Positions 9,540 to 19,025 of a stretch of 64,000 bases of DNA are shown one piece after another. Source of the stretch: Prorocentrum cordatum. Lineage: Eukaryota; Sar; Dinophyceae; Prorocentrales; Prorocentraceae. A program made the translations under genes and the position numbers. Numbering within the stretch: position 1 is the first letter of the stretch; every line of letters begins with the position of its first letter. A model generated the notes under the pieces. That model searched no databases and was not told the origin of the DNA. It saw only the letters and a program-made list of their open reading frames with translations. Location: the NCBI GenBank assembly GCA_963575745.1, contig CAUYUJ010017865.1:80540-144539 (forward strand), written 5' to 3'.

Positions 9540-10330
9540 CACCGGCCACCCGCCTCACGAGGCCGCAGCCAAGCAAGCGACGAGGGCCTCCCGACTCCGC
9601 AGGGCTCGGCGAGGCTCCATGCCGCAGAGGAAGTGAGATGGCCTGCGGCCCCCTGAGGGAGGGAGGGTGAACCAGGTCCTCCGACTGCGTTGTATTGAGC
9701 AGTCGCCGCGACTTTGCTGACCGTGCACAGCAGGCTTCCGCCCCGCGCTGCTCTCCGTCGGCTTCGAGCGTGGCCGCAGGCGCCTTTTGGGCCTTCCGCC
9801 CGCCCCGCTCTCGAGGGGCGCGCGCTGTGCCGCGTCGTGGTGTGCAGCTCCCGCTTGACTCGCAGTTCCTCTCGGCGGCTCCTTTCGCAGTCTCTGGCCC
9901 ACGCTCTCGGGATCACGAGTGTCGCCCGAAGCTGCAGGGGCCTTCGCGTTTCCAAGCGCAGGGTCCAGAGGCTACGCGTCGCTGCACGTCATCTCCGGCC
10001 CACGCTGTCGGCTGTCACGCGGGGAGCTCGACGCTGATGCTTGGTTCTTGTTAGATGTTGCGGGTTCTTCGCAGGCTGCACGCCGCTCTGAGCTCGTGCA
10101 AGGTTGGAAGGCAGGCGGTGCGGTTTCGTCGCGGGCGAGCTCCACGGGAGCGTCTCCCGCTGACGGCCGCCGACGTGGCGGACTCGGCAGACGTTTGCAT
10201 GCTGGATGGGGCTTCCATTCCGAACAACGACCCGCACAACACTTGTCATCATCATTCGGCCTCGACCTGTGAATCGCTGGACGAAGACCCCAGAGTCAGC
10301 CCTGCTGCTTTTATGCATGGCTGCGCGGTC
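9540..10330. other. GC-rich stretch without a recognised gene
   Basis: Open frames of 60 to 138 codons exist on both strands, all Arg/Ala/Ser-rich, none with a motif I recognise and none with convincing splice sites. Confidence 0.5.
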
Positions 10331-10331
10331 G

Positions 10332-10478
10332 GTCACCCACAGAGGATGGCAACAGCACTACTTAACGGGCGAAGAACGGTATAACATAAACTTTTTCGCT
10401 GTCGGGGGCGCATGTCCCTGGGCGGCTGGAAAGTTTATACCCTTACGGTGGTTAAGTCACCCACAGAGGATGGCAACA
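10332..10478. mobile_element. Half family B element between 23-bp direct repeats
   Basis: GTCACCCACAGAGGATGGCA (plus ACA) occurs at 10332 and again at 10456. Between them is the left half of family B: TTAACGGGCGAAGAACGG, then ATAAACTTTTTCGC and GGCTGGAAAGTTTATACCC. The right half of the palindrome, seen at 18847-19025 and 41259-41433, is missing. Confidence 0.8.
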
Positions 10479-10613
10479 ACACCACCGACGGTGCGTGGTA
10501 CGGGCGCAGCTTGCTCCCCTGCCTCGTTCCGACTTGCGATGGTTGCCCTGCAGCCTTCGCCGTGTGCCAGCGGCGCCCGCTGGCTGCCCGCCGTCACCTC
10601 GCCTGCTCGCACG

Positions 10614-10815
10614 GTGTGTCAGATGTGGTGTGTCAGATCGGTGAGATTCAGGAGGAAAAGAAACACACAGACACAATTAATCGTCGATTCCCCAGAACAT
10701 AAAACCAGAAATTATAGGAACATGTGGGGAATCTTTCAATTTGTGTGTATTTATTTGTGTGTCCCAGGGCCCCTTCAGGTGTGTCAGACGTGGTGTGTCA
10801 GATCGGTGAGATGCA
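10614..10815. mobile_element. Family C copy 2 inside a GTGTCAGA minisatellite
   Basis: The C element is at about 10650-10777 (TTCAG|GAGGAAAAG on the left, GGCCCCTTCAG|G on the right). Flanking it on both sides is a 38-bp sequence beginning GTGTGTCAGA(T/C)GTGG and ending GGTGAGAT(T/G)CAG; a third weaker copy follows at about 10828-10855. Confidence 0.8.
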
Positions 10816-11291
10816 GATCGCAGGGAGATATGTCAGACGTGATATGTCAGATCGTGATGAGCCTGGCGCCGCAGAGAGAGAAAGAGAGAGAGAGAGAGCA
10901 TTTGCAGAAGCCATCCTTCGCCAGACACTCCTTCAAAGGGACGGGCATTTAGCGTTTGACGTAGCTCAGTGGCGCCACGATCGCATCGCTGCGCTCCGCA
11001 TCGTGCTGCTTGGGGTCCGCTCCCCCCTCCTCCCCTCCCCCCCCCAACAAAAAAAGATCGGTGAGATGCAGATGCCCAGCATTCCAGCTGCGTGGATGTT
11101 CAGTCGTGCCCTTCTCTGCAGGGTGGCTCGCAGGGCGTGCTTCCCAGGAGGTGGGACTTCTGATCCACTGCTCACTTGGACCATCCGTGCACGTGCTGGC
11201 CTCGCTGACACTGCTCTGCGCTGACACTCGTCTGCACATGCCGCAATTACTGTGTGTGTGTGTGTGTGTGCGTGGGTTTCACGCTTCGGGT

Positions 11292-11462
11292 GGAAGAGTA
11301 ACAACTGCATCAACATAAGCTTTCGGCGCTCCGCGGACTTCTGAATAAGCGATGGGCCCCCCTGGCGGCGCCTCCGGCGCCGCCCCTGGAGGGGGGTCAG
11401 CGCCGATCCAAGAAATTCGCGCGGAGCTCCGAATGTTTATGTTTTTGCAACTGTTTGTTCCC
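11292..11462. mobile_element. Family A copy 5
   Basis: CATAAGCTTTCGGCGCTCC on the left, GCGCGGAGCTCCGAATG and TTTATGTTTTTGCAACTG on the right, GGCGCCTCCGGCGCCGCC centre. Confidence 0.8.
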
Positions 11463-11599
11463 AATCATCCTGTGGTGTTGGGTCCTCGTTTTGAAGAGAC
11501 AGCGCCCCGCGTTCCTCTCCTTCCTTCCTTCCTTCTCCCCCTCCTCCCTCCCCTTCCTCCTCCGATCCCTGCCTCTGCCCTCCGAACCAGTTAACCATG

Positions 11600-12500
11600 T
11601 TGGCACACCCCTCACACGTTTCGTGGCCCCATAGGGAACCCCACCGAAGGCCCAAGTGTCAGCGCTCGCACGCGGCCGCCGCACCCATTTTGGCACACCC
11701 CTCACACGTTTCGTGGCCCCATAGGGAGCCCCACCGAAGGCCGAAATGCCAGCGTTCGCATGCGGCCACCGCACCCATTTTGGCACACCCCTCACACGTT
11801 TCGTCGCCCCTAGGGAGCCTTACCCAATGTCCACTGCCAGCGTTCGCATGCGCTCACCGCATCCATTTTGGCACACCCCTCACACGTTTCGTGACCCCAC
11901 AGGGAGCCCCACCGAAGGCCCAAATGTCAACGTTCGCATGCGGCCGCCGTACCCATTTTGGCACACCCCTCACACGTTTCGTGGCCCCAGGGATGCGGCC
12001 ACCGCGTTCATTTTGGCACACCCCTCACACGTTTCGTGGCCCCACAAGGAGCCCCGCCGATGGCCCAAATGCCAGCGTTCGCATGCGCCTCTTGCTCACA
12101 TTTTGGCACACCCCTCACACGTTTCGGGGCCCCACACAGATCCCCACCGAAGGCCCAAATGTCAGCGTTCGCACGCGGCCGCCGTACCCATTTTGGCACA
12201 CCCCTCACACGTTTCGTGTCCCCATAGCGATGCGGCCACCGCGTTCATTTTGCATGCGGCCACCGCGCCCATTTTGGCACACCCCTCGCACGTTTCGTCG
12301 CCACATAGGGGCCCCCCCGAGGGCCCAAATGCCAGCGTTCGCATGCGCCGACCGCGCCTATGTTGGCACACCGCTCACACGTTTCGTCGCCCCATAGGGA
12401 GCCCCACCGAAGGCCCACATGCCAGCGTTCGTACGCGCGCACCGCGCCCATTTTGGCACACTCCTCACAAGCTTCGCGGCCTCATAGGGAGCCCCACCGA
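11600..12500. repeat. 90-bp tandem repeat array, 11 units
   Basis: The anchor TGGCACACCCCTCACACGTT begins at 11601, 11691, 11781, 11869, 11959, 12014, 12104, 12194, 12275, 12364 and 12454, so the period is 88 to 90 bp with two shortened units (55 and 81 bp). Each full unit goes on with GTGGCCCCATAGGGAGCCCC, CACCGAAGGCCCAAATG and CCAGCGTTCGCATGCG. Because the array is nearly in register with three bases, it gives a 271-codon frame rich in Pro, His, Arg and Ser; no start, signal or domain suggests it is expressed. Confidence 0.97.
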
Positions 12501-12918
12501 ATGCGGTGAGTACAACGGCTATGCCCATTATTGCATATGGTTGGGTTCTTCGCCAGGTTAATTATATTTTGTGCGTTGTGCATCCCATGCAGATGTTGTC
12601 TTGCTGGGCGCTACGTTGGAGTGCGCCATTCTCAGCGCGCCTCGCCCTCATCGGCGTGATCCGTCCCCCAGCTCTTGATCCCTTCTGTTCCACCTTGTGT
12701 CCTTTGCAATTTTCCCTGCTGCTCCCTGTCACCTTTGAATCGGGGGGGATGTGGGCCTTCATCACCAGCTTCTACGATGCAGACTCGCAAGCGTAGTTCG
12801 ACTGGGCATGTGCGCCAACCCCGAGTGACTCATTCGCAAACGTACGCACGAACCTTCACAATTTATGCCAAGTCATGGTTTCGCTCTTTTGGCCTTGCTG
12901 GATCCTTTCCTGCGGAAG

Positions 12919-12959
12919 GCGTAACCCACGTCGTTGTCTTCGAGATGGGTGGCGTCGAG
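12919..12959 (+). CDS. DEAD-box RNA helicase exon D (41 nt)
   Basis: A micro-exon encoding (G)VTHVVVFEMGGVE, where the first two bases finish the Gly codon begun in exon C. It matches the hydrophobic strand between motifs V and VI (in the family roughly VxxVVNYDxPxxxxxYIHR), and it is followed after splicing by DYIHRIGRTGR. The acceptor is CTGCGGAAG. The donor is GTCGAG|GACGGT, which would be a GA donor, and the next exon also begins GAC, so the junction has a three-base ambiguity. Phase 0 at the end fits exon E. At the site where family members carry NYD.P this one has FEMGG, a clear departure worth checking. Confidence 0.88.
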
Positions 12960-13197
12960 GACGGTCTGGCCAAGCCTGCATCCCTCTCTATTTCCGTCTC
13001 CTCCGTCCCCTCTTTGCCTCAGCCCCACTTGCGCCTCTCAGCCACGACACTATCCACCACGGTCACCCCTTTCAGAGTTCACTTGGAGAGGTTGTTTTGT
13101 ATTGGTGCCGATTTCGTCAGCCCGGTTCGATTCGGTTCCGATCTGTCTTACACCGGGTGCGGCCCGGTGTTTGTATTAGGGGGTTATATGTGATTTT

Positions 13198-13327
13198 TTT
13201 TTATCCCCCACGATTTCTGAGGGGGAGGGTGGGGTTCACTTCGCTCGGGAGCTCCCGAATGAAGTGAACCCCACCCTCCCCCTCAGAAATCGTGGGGGGT
13301 AGGGGTAGGGTTCGCATGTGCCCCCCT
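13198..13327. mobile_element. Family E palindrome, copy 1
   Basis: CCCCCACGATTTCTGAGG and GAGGGTGGGGTTCACTTCG are mirrored by CGAATGAAGTGAACCCCACC and CCTCAGAAATCGTGGGGGG around GGGAGCTCCC. A near-perfect hairpin with about 50-bp arms; the right arm continues as GTAGGGGTAGGGTTCGC. Confidence 0.95.
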
Positions 13328-13500
13328 ATGCATGGCGTTGTCGTGCGTCCTGGGGCGGTCGGTCTGGTTTGGAGCCGATTCCGCGTCGGTGCACCCGACC
13401 CGACGCGCGTTCCGATCCGACCCGACCTCGCGATCCGATGCCCGCGGATCCTGCCTGCCTGCAGGGCCGCTCCTGGAGTCCCTGCGCTTGCCGCAGCGAG

Positions 13501-13850
13501 GAGGGGGAGGAGGAGGAGGAGGAGGAGGAGGAGGAGGAGGAGGAGGAGGAGGAGGAGGAGGAGGAGGAGGAGGAGGGAGGAGGAGGAGGAGGAGGAGGAG
13601 GAGGAGGAGGAGGAGGAGGAGGGAGGGGAGGAGGAGGAGGAGGAGGAGGAGGAGGAGGAGGAGGAGGAGGAGGAGGAGGAGGAGGAGGAGGAGGAGGAGG
13701 AGGAGGAGGAGGAGGAGGAGGAGGAGGAGGAGGAGGAGGAGGAGGAGGAGGAGGAGGAGGAGGAGGAGGAGGAGGAGGAGGAGGAGGAGGAGGAGGAGGA
13801 GGAGGAGGAGGAGGAGGAGGAGGAGGAGGAGGAGGAGGAGGAGGAGGAGG
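13501..13850. repeat. GGA trinucleotide array
   Basis: About 115 GGA triplets with two GGGA slips, purine-only on the + strand. All frames are open (poly-Glu, poly-Gly, poly-Arg; poly-Leu, Pro, Ser on the other strand). It ends just before a helicase acceptor. Confidence 0.98.
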
Positions 13851-13870
13851 GTTGCTTCTGGTGCCCTCAG

Positions 13871-13966
13871 GACTACATACACCGCATCGGCCGCACCGGC
13901 CGGGGCAAGAGCGGCAAGGGGCACGCCCTGGTCTTCTTCGAGTTCTCCGACAAGCACCCGGACTGG
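13871..13966 (+). CDS. DEAD-box RNA helicase exon E (motif VI)
   Basis: Encodes DYIHRIGRTGRGKSGKGHA then LVFFEFSDKHPDW. YIHRIGRTGR is motif VI, whose arginines act as the arginine finger on ATP; GKGHALVFF is the strand that follows. The acceptor is GTGCCCTCAG|GAC. The donor I prefer is GACTGG|GCCCTG (GC), leaving phase 0, because exon F at 45555 starts in phase 0 and gives KHPDW-RAAEAKELIEVLEK, a good match to the usual C-terminal continuation. An open frame goes on for 20 more codons, so the donor could be later. Confidence 0.95.
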
Positions 13967-14031
13967 GCCCTGCGCTCGGCAGACCTCCTCCGCTCCCCTT
14001 CGGGTCGAGTCTCCTGGAGACTCTGATTCCC

Positions 14032-14213
14032 ATCGAAGAAGAAAAAACGCCATGAACCTAATCTCTTGGCGCTCAGCGCGGATTTCTTGGATCCGCGCTG
14101 GGCCCCCCGGCGGCGCCTCTGGCGCCGCCCCTGGCGCGCTCCGCGCGCCAGGGAGGGGGAACTCCGCGCGGAGCGCCAAACGTTGCTGCGTATGCCGTGT
14201 TTCCTCCTTCCAG
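14032..14213. mobile_element. Family A copy 6
   Basis: Left end GAAGAAGAAAAAACGCCATG, palindromic core (CGCGCTCCGCGCGCCAGGG), right end GTATGCCGTGTTTCCTCCTTCCAG, again a pyrimidine tract ending in AG. Confidence 0.85.
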
Positions 14214-14277
14214 GGTGGTTATAGGGTTCTGCTTCAGGGTTCTAGGGTCTTTGAATGCCGTTTATAGTCTAAGCTTG

Positions 14278-14470
14278 TGGTTACTTGTGTTCCAGGGTCT
14301 GGCGAGATGAACCTGGGCTACCGGGCCCGCCCGGCCGCCCCCCCCACCCTTCCGGATAGCCTGACTCTGTTAGTTGCGCAGGTCCACTGGTGCGCGCGGG
14401 CATACGCGGGGCTGCCCAACGCCGAAAGGTTTGGTTATCGGCCAGCACTTGCCCCCCCTTCCCCCCAGCG
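14278..14470. mobile_element. Degenerate relative of family S
   Basis: Shares with 29235-29412 the sequence of GGATA, a GCGCAGGTCC or GTGCAGGTCC block, GCGCGGGCATA, GGGGCTGCCCA and GGTTATCGGCC in the same order, but the outer inverted repeats are eroded. Confidence 0.6.
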
Positions 14471-14699
14471 AGTAGCCCGGGTTCTCTTCGGCAGCGAAGC
14501 ACGGAAGCCTTGCGTGTCCTCGCGATTCCACCTTCAGAGTGCACCAGCGTGCGCCAGCGTGGGATAACCGATAGGCGAGCGCCCCGATCCGCAGCAGGAA
14601 GGAGAGAGTCGCAATGATAAGGTAGTAGAGCACCGCGCGTTGCATGTCTTCGCAATTCCGTCTTTCGAGTGCACCAGCGCGCGCCAGCGTGTGATAACC

Positions 14700-14965
14700 A
14701 ATGCGCAAGCGTCGATGTAACGTCGAGCAGCGTCGGCTTAGCGTCGGTTGCCATTCGACAGTCGGGACGGTCGAAATGGGTACGGAACGAATGGGTGCAA
14801 AGACCGACAGCAGTTCTTGTCCATTTCGGACAGGACTCGCTGTCCGCGCCGCCGCGGACGTTGCCCCTTTGAGACCAAAAACCGCCTGCCCAACGTTGGC
14901 TGTTGGGCATTGTGCCCACTTTTTCCGTGCCCACTTCGGGCGTCCAATGCAAGAGCCAGCAAGAT
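14700..14965. mobile_element. Family P element, copy 1
   Basis: Contains GCAAAGACCGACAGCAGTTC, GACAGGACTCGCTGTC, CCGCCTGCCCAACGTTGGC and CCACTTCGGGCGTCCAA in the order seen again at 23490-23672, and in inverted form at 23725-23940. Confidence 0.75.
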
Positions 14966-14999
14966 GGCGTGGGAGGCTCCCGTGAGGTTGCACGCACCA

Positions 15000-15175
15000 A
15001 GCCATCGCAACCCAACCCGAGGGCCTCAAGTTGCCCCCCTTTCCCAGTGATGGGGGTGGGGGGGGCGAAGGGGAACACCGCGAAAACGCATGCGGAACCC
15101 GTACCCCACCCCAAGCCCGAAAGTTGGGCCTTCGGGTTGGGTTGGGGTGGTGCGGTACAGTGAGCAGCTTGAATA
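15000..15175. mobile_element. Family Q element, copy 1
   Basis: Begins CATCGCAACCCAACCCGAGG and ends TTCGGGTTGGGTTGGGGTGG; inner part has GGAACCCGTACCCCACCCC. Terminal inverted repeats of about 20 bp. Relatives at 18626-18692 (internal deletion) and 41855-42030. Confidence 0.75.
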
Positions 15176-15432
15176 AGGAACACCTCCTTTTCAAAAGGGG
15201 CTCGGTCGTTCCTTGGGTTTGCATGCGTTCTGCTACCTTTTTGGCGGCGAGCCCCCCTGGTGTTCCTTCGGACTTCGTAGACTCACTTGGAACGACAAGG
15301 GGCTTCGTTCCTTATTTATCGTTCCTTAGGTCAGGCCGATGACTGTGGGCAGTCAGTGAGGCTGCCACCGAAGGCTGAAGCGCACGGAGGATGGGCGACG
15401 GGCCCCGCCCCCTCCGCGTGCACGGAGCTCTC

Positions 15433-15597
15433 AGGAGAGGAAAAAGCACCCAGACACAATTCACCCTCGCTTCCCCAGAAAATGTGGGAAAACATGGGAA
15501 GTGTGGGGGGGGAAGACAGAAACCCGAAAACATATGGGAAAACATGGGGAATCTTTTTGTTTGTGTGTATTTCTTGGCGTGTCCTGGGGCCCCTTCA
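15433..15597. mobile_element. Family C copy 3
   Basis: CTCAG|GAGAGGAAAAAGC on the left with CCCAGACACAATTCACCC, GGGAAAACATGGGGAATC inside, and GTGTCCTGGGGCCCCTTCA on the right. Confidence 0.85.
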
Positions 15598-15885
15598 ATG
15601 ATGGGCGCGCGCCGCCGCCAGAGGGCGCGCGGCACTGGCTTCCTGCCCTCGCGGGTGGCTTTCGGTGCCCTCCCCGGGGGGTCGGCGGATCCGGCGCCCT
15701 CGCACAGAGCAGGAGCTCGACCACAAGAAATGCCTTCCACGAGGAAGCCGACCCCGAGGCCCCAGCACGTCCATGGATTCTTTGGTTGCCGCCGGAGGCT
15801 GAAGCGCACAGAGGATCGCCCCCCCCCCCCCCACACACACGACCCCCCCCCCCCCCCCTCTACCCTCGCGGGGTGCCGCATGCAC

Positions 15886-15975
15886 TCCTCCTCCTCCTCC
15901 TCATCCTTCTCCTCCTCCTCCTCCTCCTCCTCCTCCTCCTCCTCCTCCTCCTCCTCCTCCTCCTCCTCCTCCTCC
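15886..15975. repeat. CTC microsatellite
   Basis: About 30 CTC triplets, pyrimidine-only. Confidence 0.95.
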
Positions 15976-16129
15976 AGTCGCCGGCCCCGCCCCCTCTATG
16001 CGGAGGGAGTTCGGCGCGCGCCTTCCGCCAGAGGACGCGGCGCGGCACGGGCCTCCTGCCCTCGCGGGGCTTCCCGTTACCTTCCCCGGCCAGTGGGTAT
16101 CGGGCGACCGCGCGCCAGACCCACGGCTC

Positions 16130-16330
16130 CGTATACAGCGGGAATTCGACCACAAGAAGCCTTCCAGAAGAGACCCGACCCTGAGACCCCAGGACGTCCA
16201 CGGATTTCTCTGGTGTGGAGGCGCCACGCGTTCCAGATATATAGCAGAAAACCAGCGGAGCCCGAGCAGCCCGGGGCACCCTGGAGACAGGCAGGGTGTT
16301 TTTCTTGGCACGGGCTTCCGCTGGAAGCCA
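16130..16330 (-). mobile_element. Family I element, inverted copy
   Basis: Carries the reverse complement of the family I marks: CCACAAGAAGCCTTCCAGAA, ACCCTGAGACCCCAGGACGT, and GGCAGGGTGTTTTTCTTGGC. Forward copies are at 17165-17410, 27895-28080 and about 34460-34660; a partial inverted copy is at about 15713-15780. Confidence 0.7.
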
Positions 16331-16451
16331 CGCCCGCCTGCGCCCGACGAGTCGCCGGCCCCGCCCCCTCTCCATGCGGAGGGAGCTCGGCGCGCGACTT
16401 CGGCCAGAGGGCGCGCGGCACGGGCCTCCTGCCCTCGGGGGCTTCGTTTAT

Positions 16452-16637
16452 GTCGGGCGTGTCCCCCTACAGAGAGATTTTCGACGAAAAAATACAAATA
16501 CCCCAGAAATATACCCAAAAGGCAACAAAAATACTCAACAAACAGTCCCCAGACTATTTTTGGAGTATTTTCTGATTATTTTTTGGGCATTTATTTATTT
16601 TTCGTCGAAAATCCCCCTGTAGGGGGACAGGCCCGAC
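16452..16637. mobile_element. Family D element, copy 1
   Basis: Terminal inverted repeats GTCGGGCGTGTCCCCCTACAG and CTGTAGGGGGACAGGCCCGAC. The AT-richer centre holds repeats around CCAGACTATTTTTGGAGTAT and a second inverted pair TTTTCGACGAAAAAATA / TTTTTCGTCGAAAA. Confidence 0.92.
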
Positions 16638-17164
16638 TTAAGGCTTCGATGCCTTCCCTGGTCGGTGGGTATCCGGCGCCCTCGCGCCAGATCGACGGCT
16701 CCACGCGCCACAGTACCCATCGGTCGTGGAAAGGAGGTGTTTTGGGACTCCCAGATCTCAATCTATTTTGAGCGCCTTCCTACTTCAAGGATCGACTTGC
16801 TTCACCTTTTCCGTCCTCTTCGGGGGGCGGGTGGACACCCGACTTTGTGTTTCTGCCTACTTCTTCCGGCCGGTGGGTACCCGTGACGGAGTGACTACCC
16901 GTCTCGGTGGCGTTGGGCCTCCCCGGGGCTGAACATCTTGCGCATCGGACGTCGCTGCGCCTCCCTGGGCTCCCCTGGACTTCCTGGGTCCCAGACCCCC
17001 GGGGACGCCCAGGCGGGGCGCCAGGGCTACAGGCAGGACGCTGAAGTAAGGAACAGTTTGGCGTCGGTTCCTCCAGTTCTCTTCCTCTTGCCCTCCTGAG
17101 GCACGGAGGCGCTTACAGGGCCAAGAAGGGGCTTCGTTCCTTGTTTAGCGTTCCTTCTTTCAGC

Positions 17165-17410
17165 GGTGTACAGTGGGAGTACATGCCAAGAGGCACCCTG
17201 CTTGCCTCTGGGTTTCTCGTGTCTCGATGGTTTTTTGCTACATGGAAACCGTGACGTTCCCACACCAGGAATCAGTGGACGTTTTGGGGTCTCAGGGTCG
17301 GGTTTCTTGGGGAATGGGTCTTGTGGTAGAGCTCCAACACCAGAAGTCAATGGACGTCCTGGGGTCTCAGGGTTGGGTTTCTCGTGGAAGATCTCTTGTG
17401 GTCGAGCTCC
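17165..17410 (+). mobile_element. Family I element, forward copy
   Basis: CATGCCAAGAGGCACCCTGC, CACACCAGGAATCAGTGGAC, GGGGTCTCAGGGTCGGGTTT and a second repeat of the last block at about 17345-17395, ending GTGGTCGAGCTCC. Confidence 0.7.
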
Positions 17411-17652
17411 TTCTGCATGTCAGCCTGCGCCCGACTGTCGCCGGCCCCGCCCCCTCCACACGGAGCTCGGCGCGGCACTGGCCCAACGCTCTCGGGGGTT
17501 TCATTGCCTTCCTCGGTCGGTGGATCTCTGGCGCTCTGGTCGGGGCTCGAGAGACGGGGGTCCAGGCAAATGGAGGTCAGCCAGAGCGCCGGATCTCGCA
17601 AGAGGGCCGTAACGGGCTGTGACGGGCCGAGGGGAGCTATATGCATGTACAG

Positions 17653-17720
17653 CAGGAGGGGCAGAAGCACACAGACACAACAAGAGTCGGCGACTCCCGG
17701 GGAAGATATGGGAGCAGATG
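17653..17720. mobile_element. Family C half element (copy 4)
   Basis: Only the left half is present: AGCAG|GAGGGGCAGAAGCACA, CAGACACAACAAGAGTCGG and GGGGAAGATATGGGAGC. The right end with GGGGCCCCTTC is missing. Confidence 0.7.
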
Positions 17721-17769
17721 GGTCGGGGCTCAAGAGACGGGGGTCCACGCAAACGGGGGTCGGCCAGAG

Positions 17770-17862
17770 CGCTGGATCCTGCAGAACCCTGCAGGGCCAG
17801 GGCTGCACCGACCCGACCCGCAGGACTCTACAGGATCCTGCAGGATCCTGCAGGATCCTGCG
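17770..17862. repeat. Short GGATCCTGCA tandem repeat
   Basis: Repeated CCTGCAG and GGATCCTGCA words, four in direct succession at about 17829-17862. Confidence 0.8.
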
Positions 17863-17942
17863 AGGCCCGACTGACCCGGGGTGTGGATCGACCCGGGTCA
17901 GCAGGTCCCCGCCCTCGCGCCAGATCCACGGAGGCGCAGTCT

Positions 17943-18071
17943 TGGCATCGCTCGGGCGTGTGCTCTTCTTTTTCTCTGGCGAGGGCCATCGAGAGGCACC
18001 TTGGATCACCTTGCGAGACAAGAAGCGCACGAGCTCGAAGGATGCACGGGGAATGGACGTCCGAGCGATGG
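17943..18071. mobile_element. Family F element, copy 1
   Basis: Terminal inverted repeats GGCATCGCTCGGGCGTG and GACGTCCGAGCGATGGC. The inside shares GGCGAGGGCCATCGAG with copies 19766-19893 and 36016-36142; all are close to 128 bp. Confidence 0.88.
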
Positions 18072-18283
18072 CGAGGCAATCCATGCCAGCCTGCGCCCGA
18101 CTGTGGCCGGCCCCGCCCCCGCGCACGCCGACTGGTGCGGACGTGGCCCCTCTGCGGGAGGGGATGTGGCCACGGGGGTGGCATCCCCGGCCCCGCCGCT
18201 GCGGAGCGCCCTCCCGGGGGGCGTCTCGTGGGCCTTCCCGGGGTCCCGGCGCGGGTGCGTCGGTCGAGCAGTTGGGCGTTGCG

Positions 18284-18432
18284 TAATAGGGGGGTCATAA
18301 ATGGGGGGGTGGCGAGGGTGGTCCGAAAAGGTACCCAAACGGTGCCTAAACGAGCCCCCTGGGGCTCCGGAGGGGCCCGAAAGGGGCACGAAAGGGGACC
18401 GTTTCTGACCCCCCTATTTGTGACCCCCCCAT
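18284..18432. repeat. Inverted repeat with GGGGTCA/TGACCCC ends
   Basis: AATAGGGGGGTCATAAATGG on the left is mirrored by CTGACCCCCCTATTTGTGAC on the right, with GGTACC..CGGTGCC and GGGGCCCG..GGGCACG inside. Looks like a small terminal-inverted-repeat element. Confidence 0.75.
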
Positions 18433-18625
18433 GAAGCCACGCCCAAAGCAGAATGGTCGGCTCGAGGCTGCCCTCTGTCGACTACGCGTAAGAGTGACCC
18501 TTCGCGCGGGTGACCTTTGGGGCGTGCCCACTGGGGCCCCCCGATCGCCGAGCGCGATGCGAGGACTAGTAGCGTCTTGCGCGCTTGGGTTAGGCTTTAG
18601 TCGGGCATGCAGGAGGAATATTCGA

Positions 18626-18692
18626 GAGCCCAACCCGAAATTCGGGTCTTCGGGTTGGGTTGGGGTGGTCTGGTAGGTAGTCATTCTTGGGA
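18626..18692. mobile_element. Family Q element, short copy 2
   Basis: GCCCAACCCGAAATTCGGGT then TTCGGGTTGGGTTGGGGTGG and GGTAGTCATTC; the loop is much shorter than in copies 1 and 3. Confidence 0.75.
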
Positions 18693-18846
18693 TGCGGGCC
18701 GGCTGTGTGTGCAGAGGCACCCGTCGCCAGCGGCCGTGCCGCCTGCAGCCATGTTGGCTCCCTCCACGTTCTCCCTGTCCGCGCACCTGTCGAGCCCCTC
18801 CATATAACATCGGGCGCGGGAGCGCACCTGTAGGGCCTGCAGACCA

Positions 18847-19025
18847 TTAACGGGCGAAGAACGGTATAAAATAAACATTTTCGCCGTCGGGGGCACCTGC
18901 CCCAGGGCGGCTGGAAAGTTTATACCCCTGCGGTGCCACCGTAAGGGTATAAACTTTCCAGCCGCCCTGGGGCAGGTGCCCCCGACGGCGAAAAAGTTTA
19001 TTTTATACCGTTCTTCGCCTGTTAA
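18847..19025. mobile_element. Family B palindrome, complete copy
   Basis: TTAACGGGCGAAGAACGGTA then TAAAATAAAC and GGCGGCTGGAAAGTTTATAC are mirrored by GTATAAACTTTCCAGCCGCC and TACCGTTCTTCGCCTGTTAA. The arms meet around CGGTGCCACCG, so the element is almost one 179-bp hairpin. Confidence 0.95.

Larger units (their letters stand above)
7480..12918 (+). other. Intron C-D of the helicase gene
   Basis: About 5.4 kb. It contains the second GAT array, a TG-rich stretch (about 8985-9045 and 9210-9232), a GA array, about 800 bp without recognised features (9540-10330), a half family B element, family C copy 2, family A copy 5 and the 90-bp tandem array. From 12500 to 12918 nothing is recognised. Confidence 0.65.
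12960..13870 (+). other. Intron D-E of the helicase gene
   Basis: Starts GACGGTCTGG and ends GTGCCCTCAG. It holds the family E palindrome (13198-13327), about 170 bp of plain GC-rich DNA and a 350-bp GGA array that stops 20 bp before exon E. Confidence 0.75.

Noticed and set aside
11600-12500. CRISPR-like array (24-bp anchor repeated at ~90-bp steps)
   Set aside because: The sequence between anchors is also conserved from unit to unit, so it is a plain tandem repeat. There are no cas genes and the genome context is eukaryotic.
13283-14267. Frames of 235 to 311 codons of poly-Glu, poly-Gly, poly-Arg, poly-Leu or poly-Pro
   Set aside because: All are readings of the GGA array; only the exon at 13871-13966 is kept.
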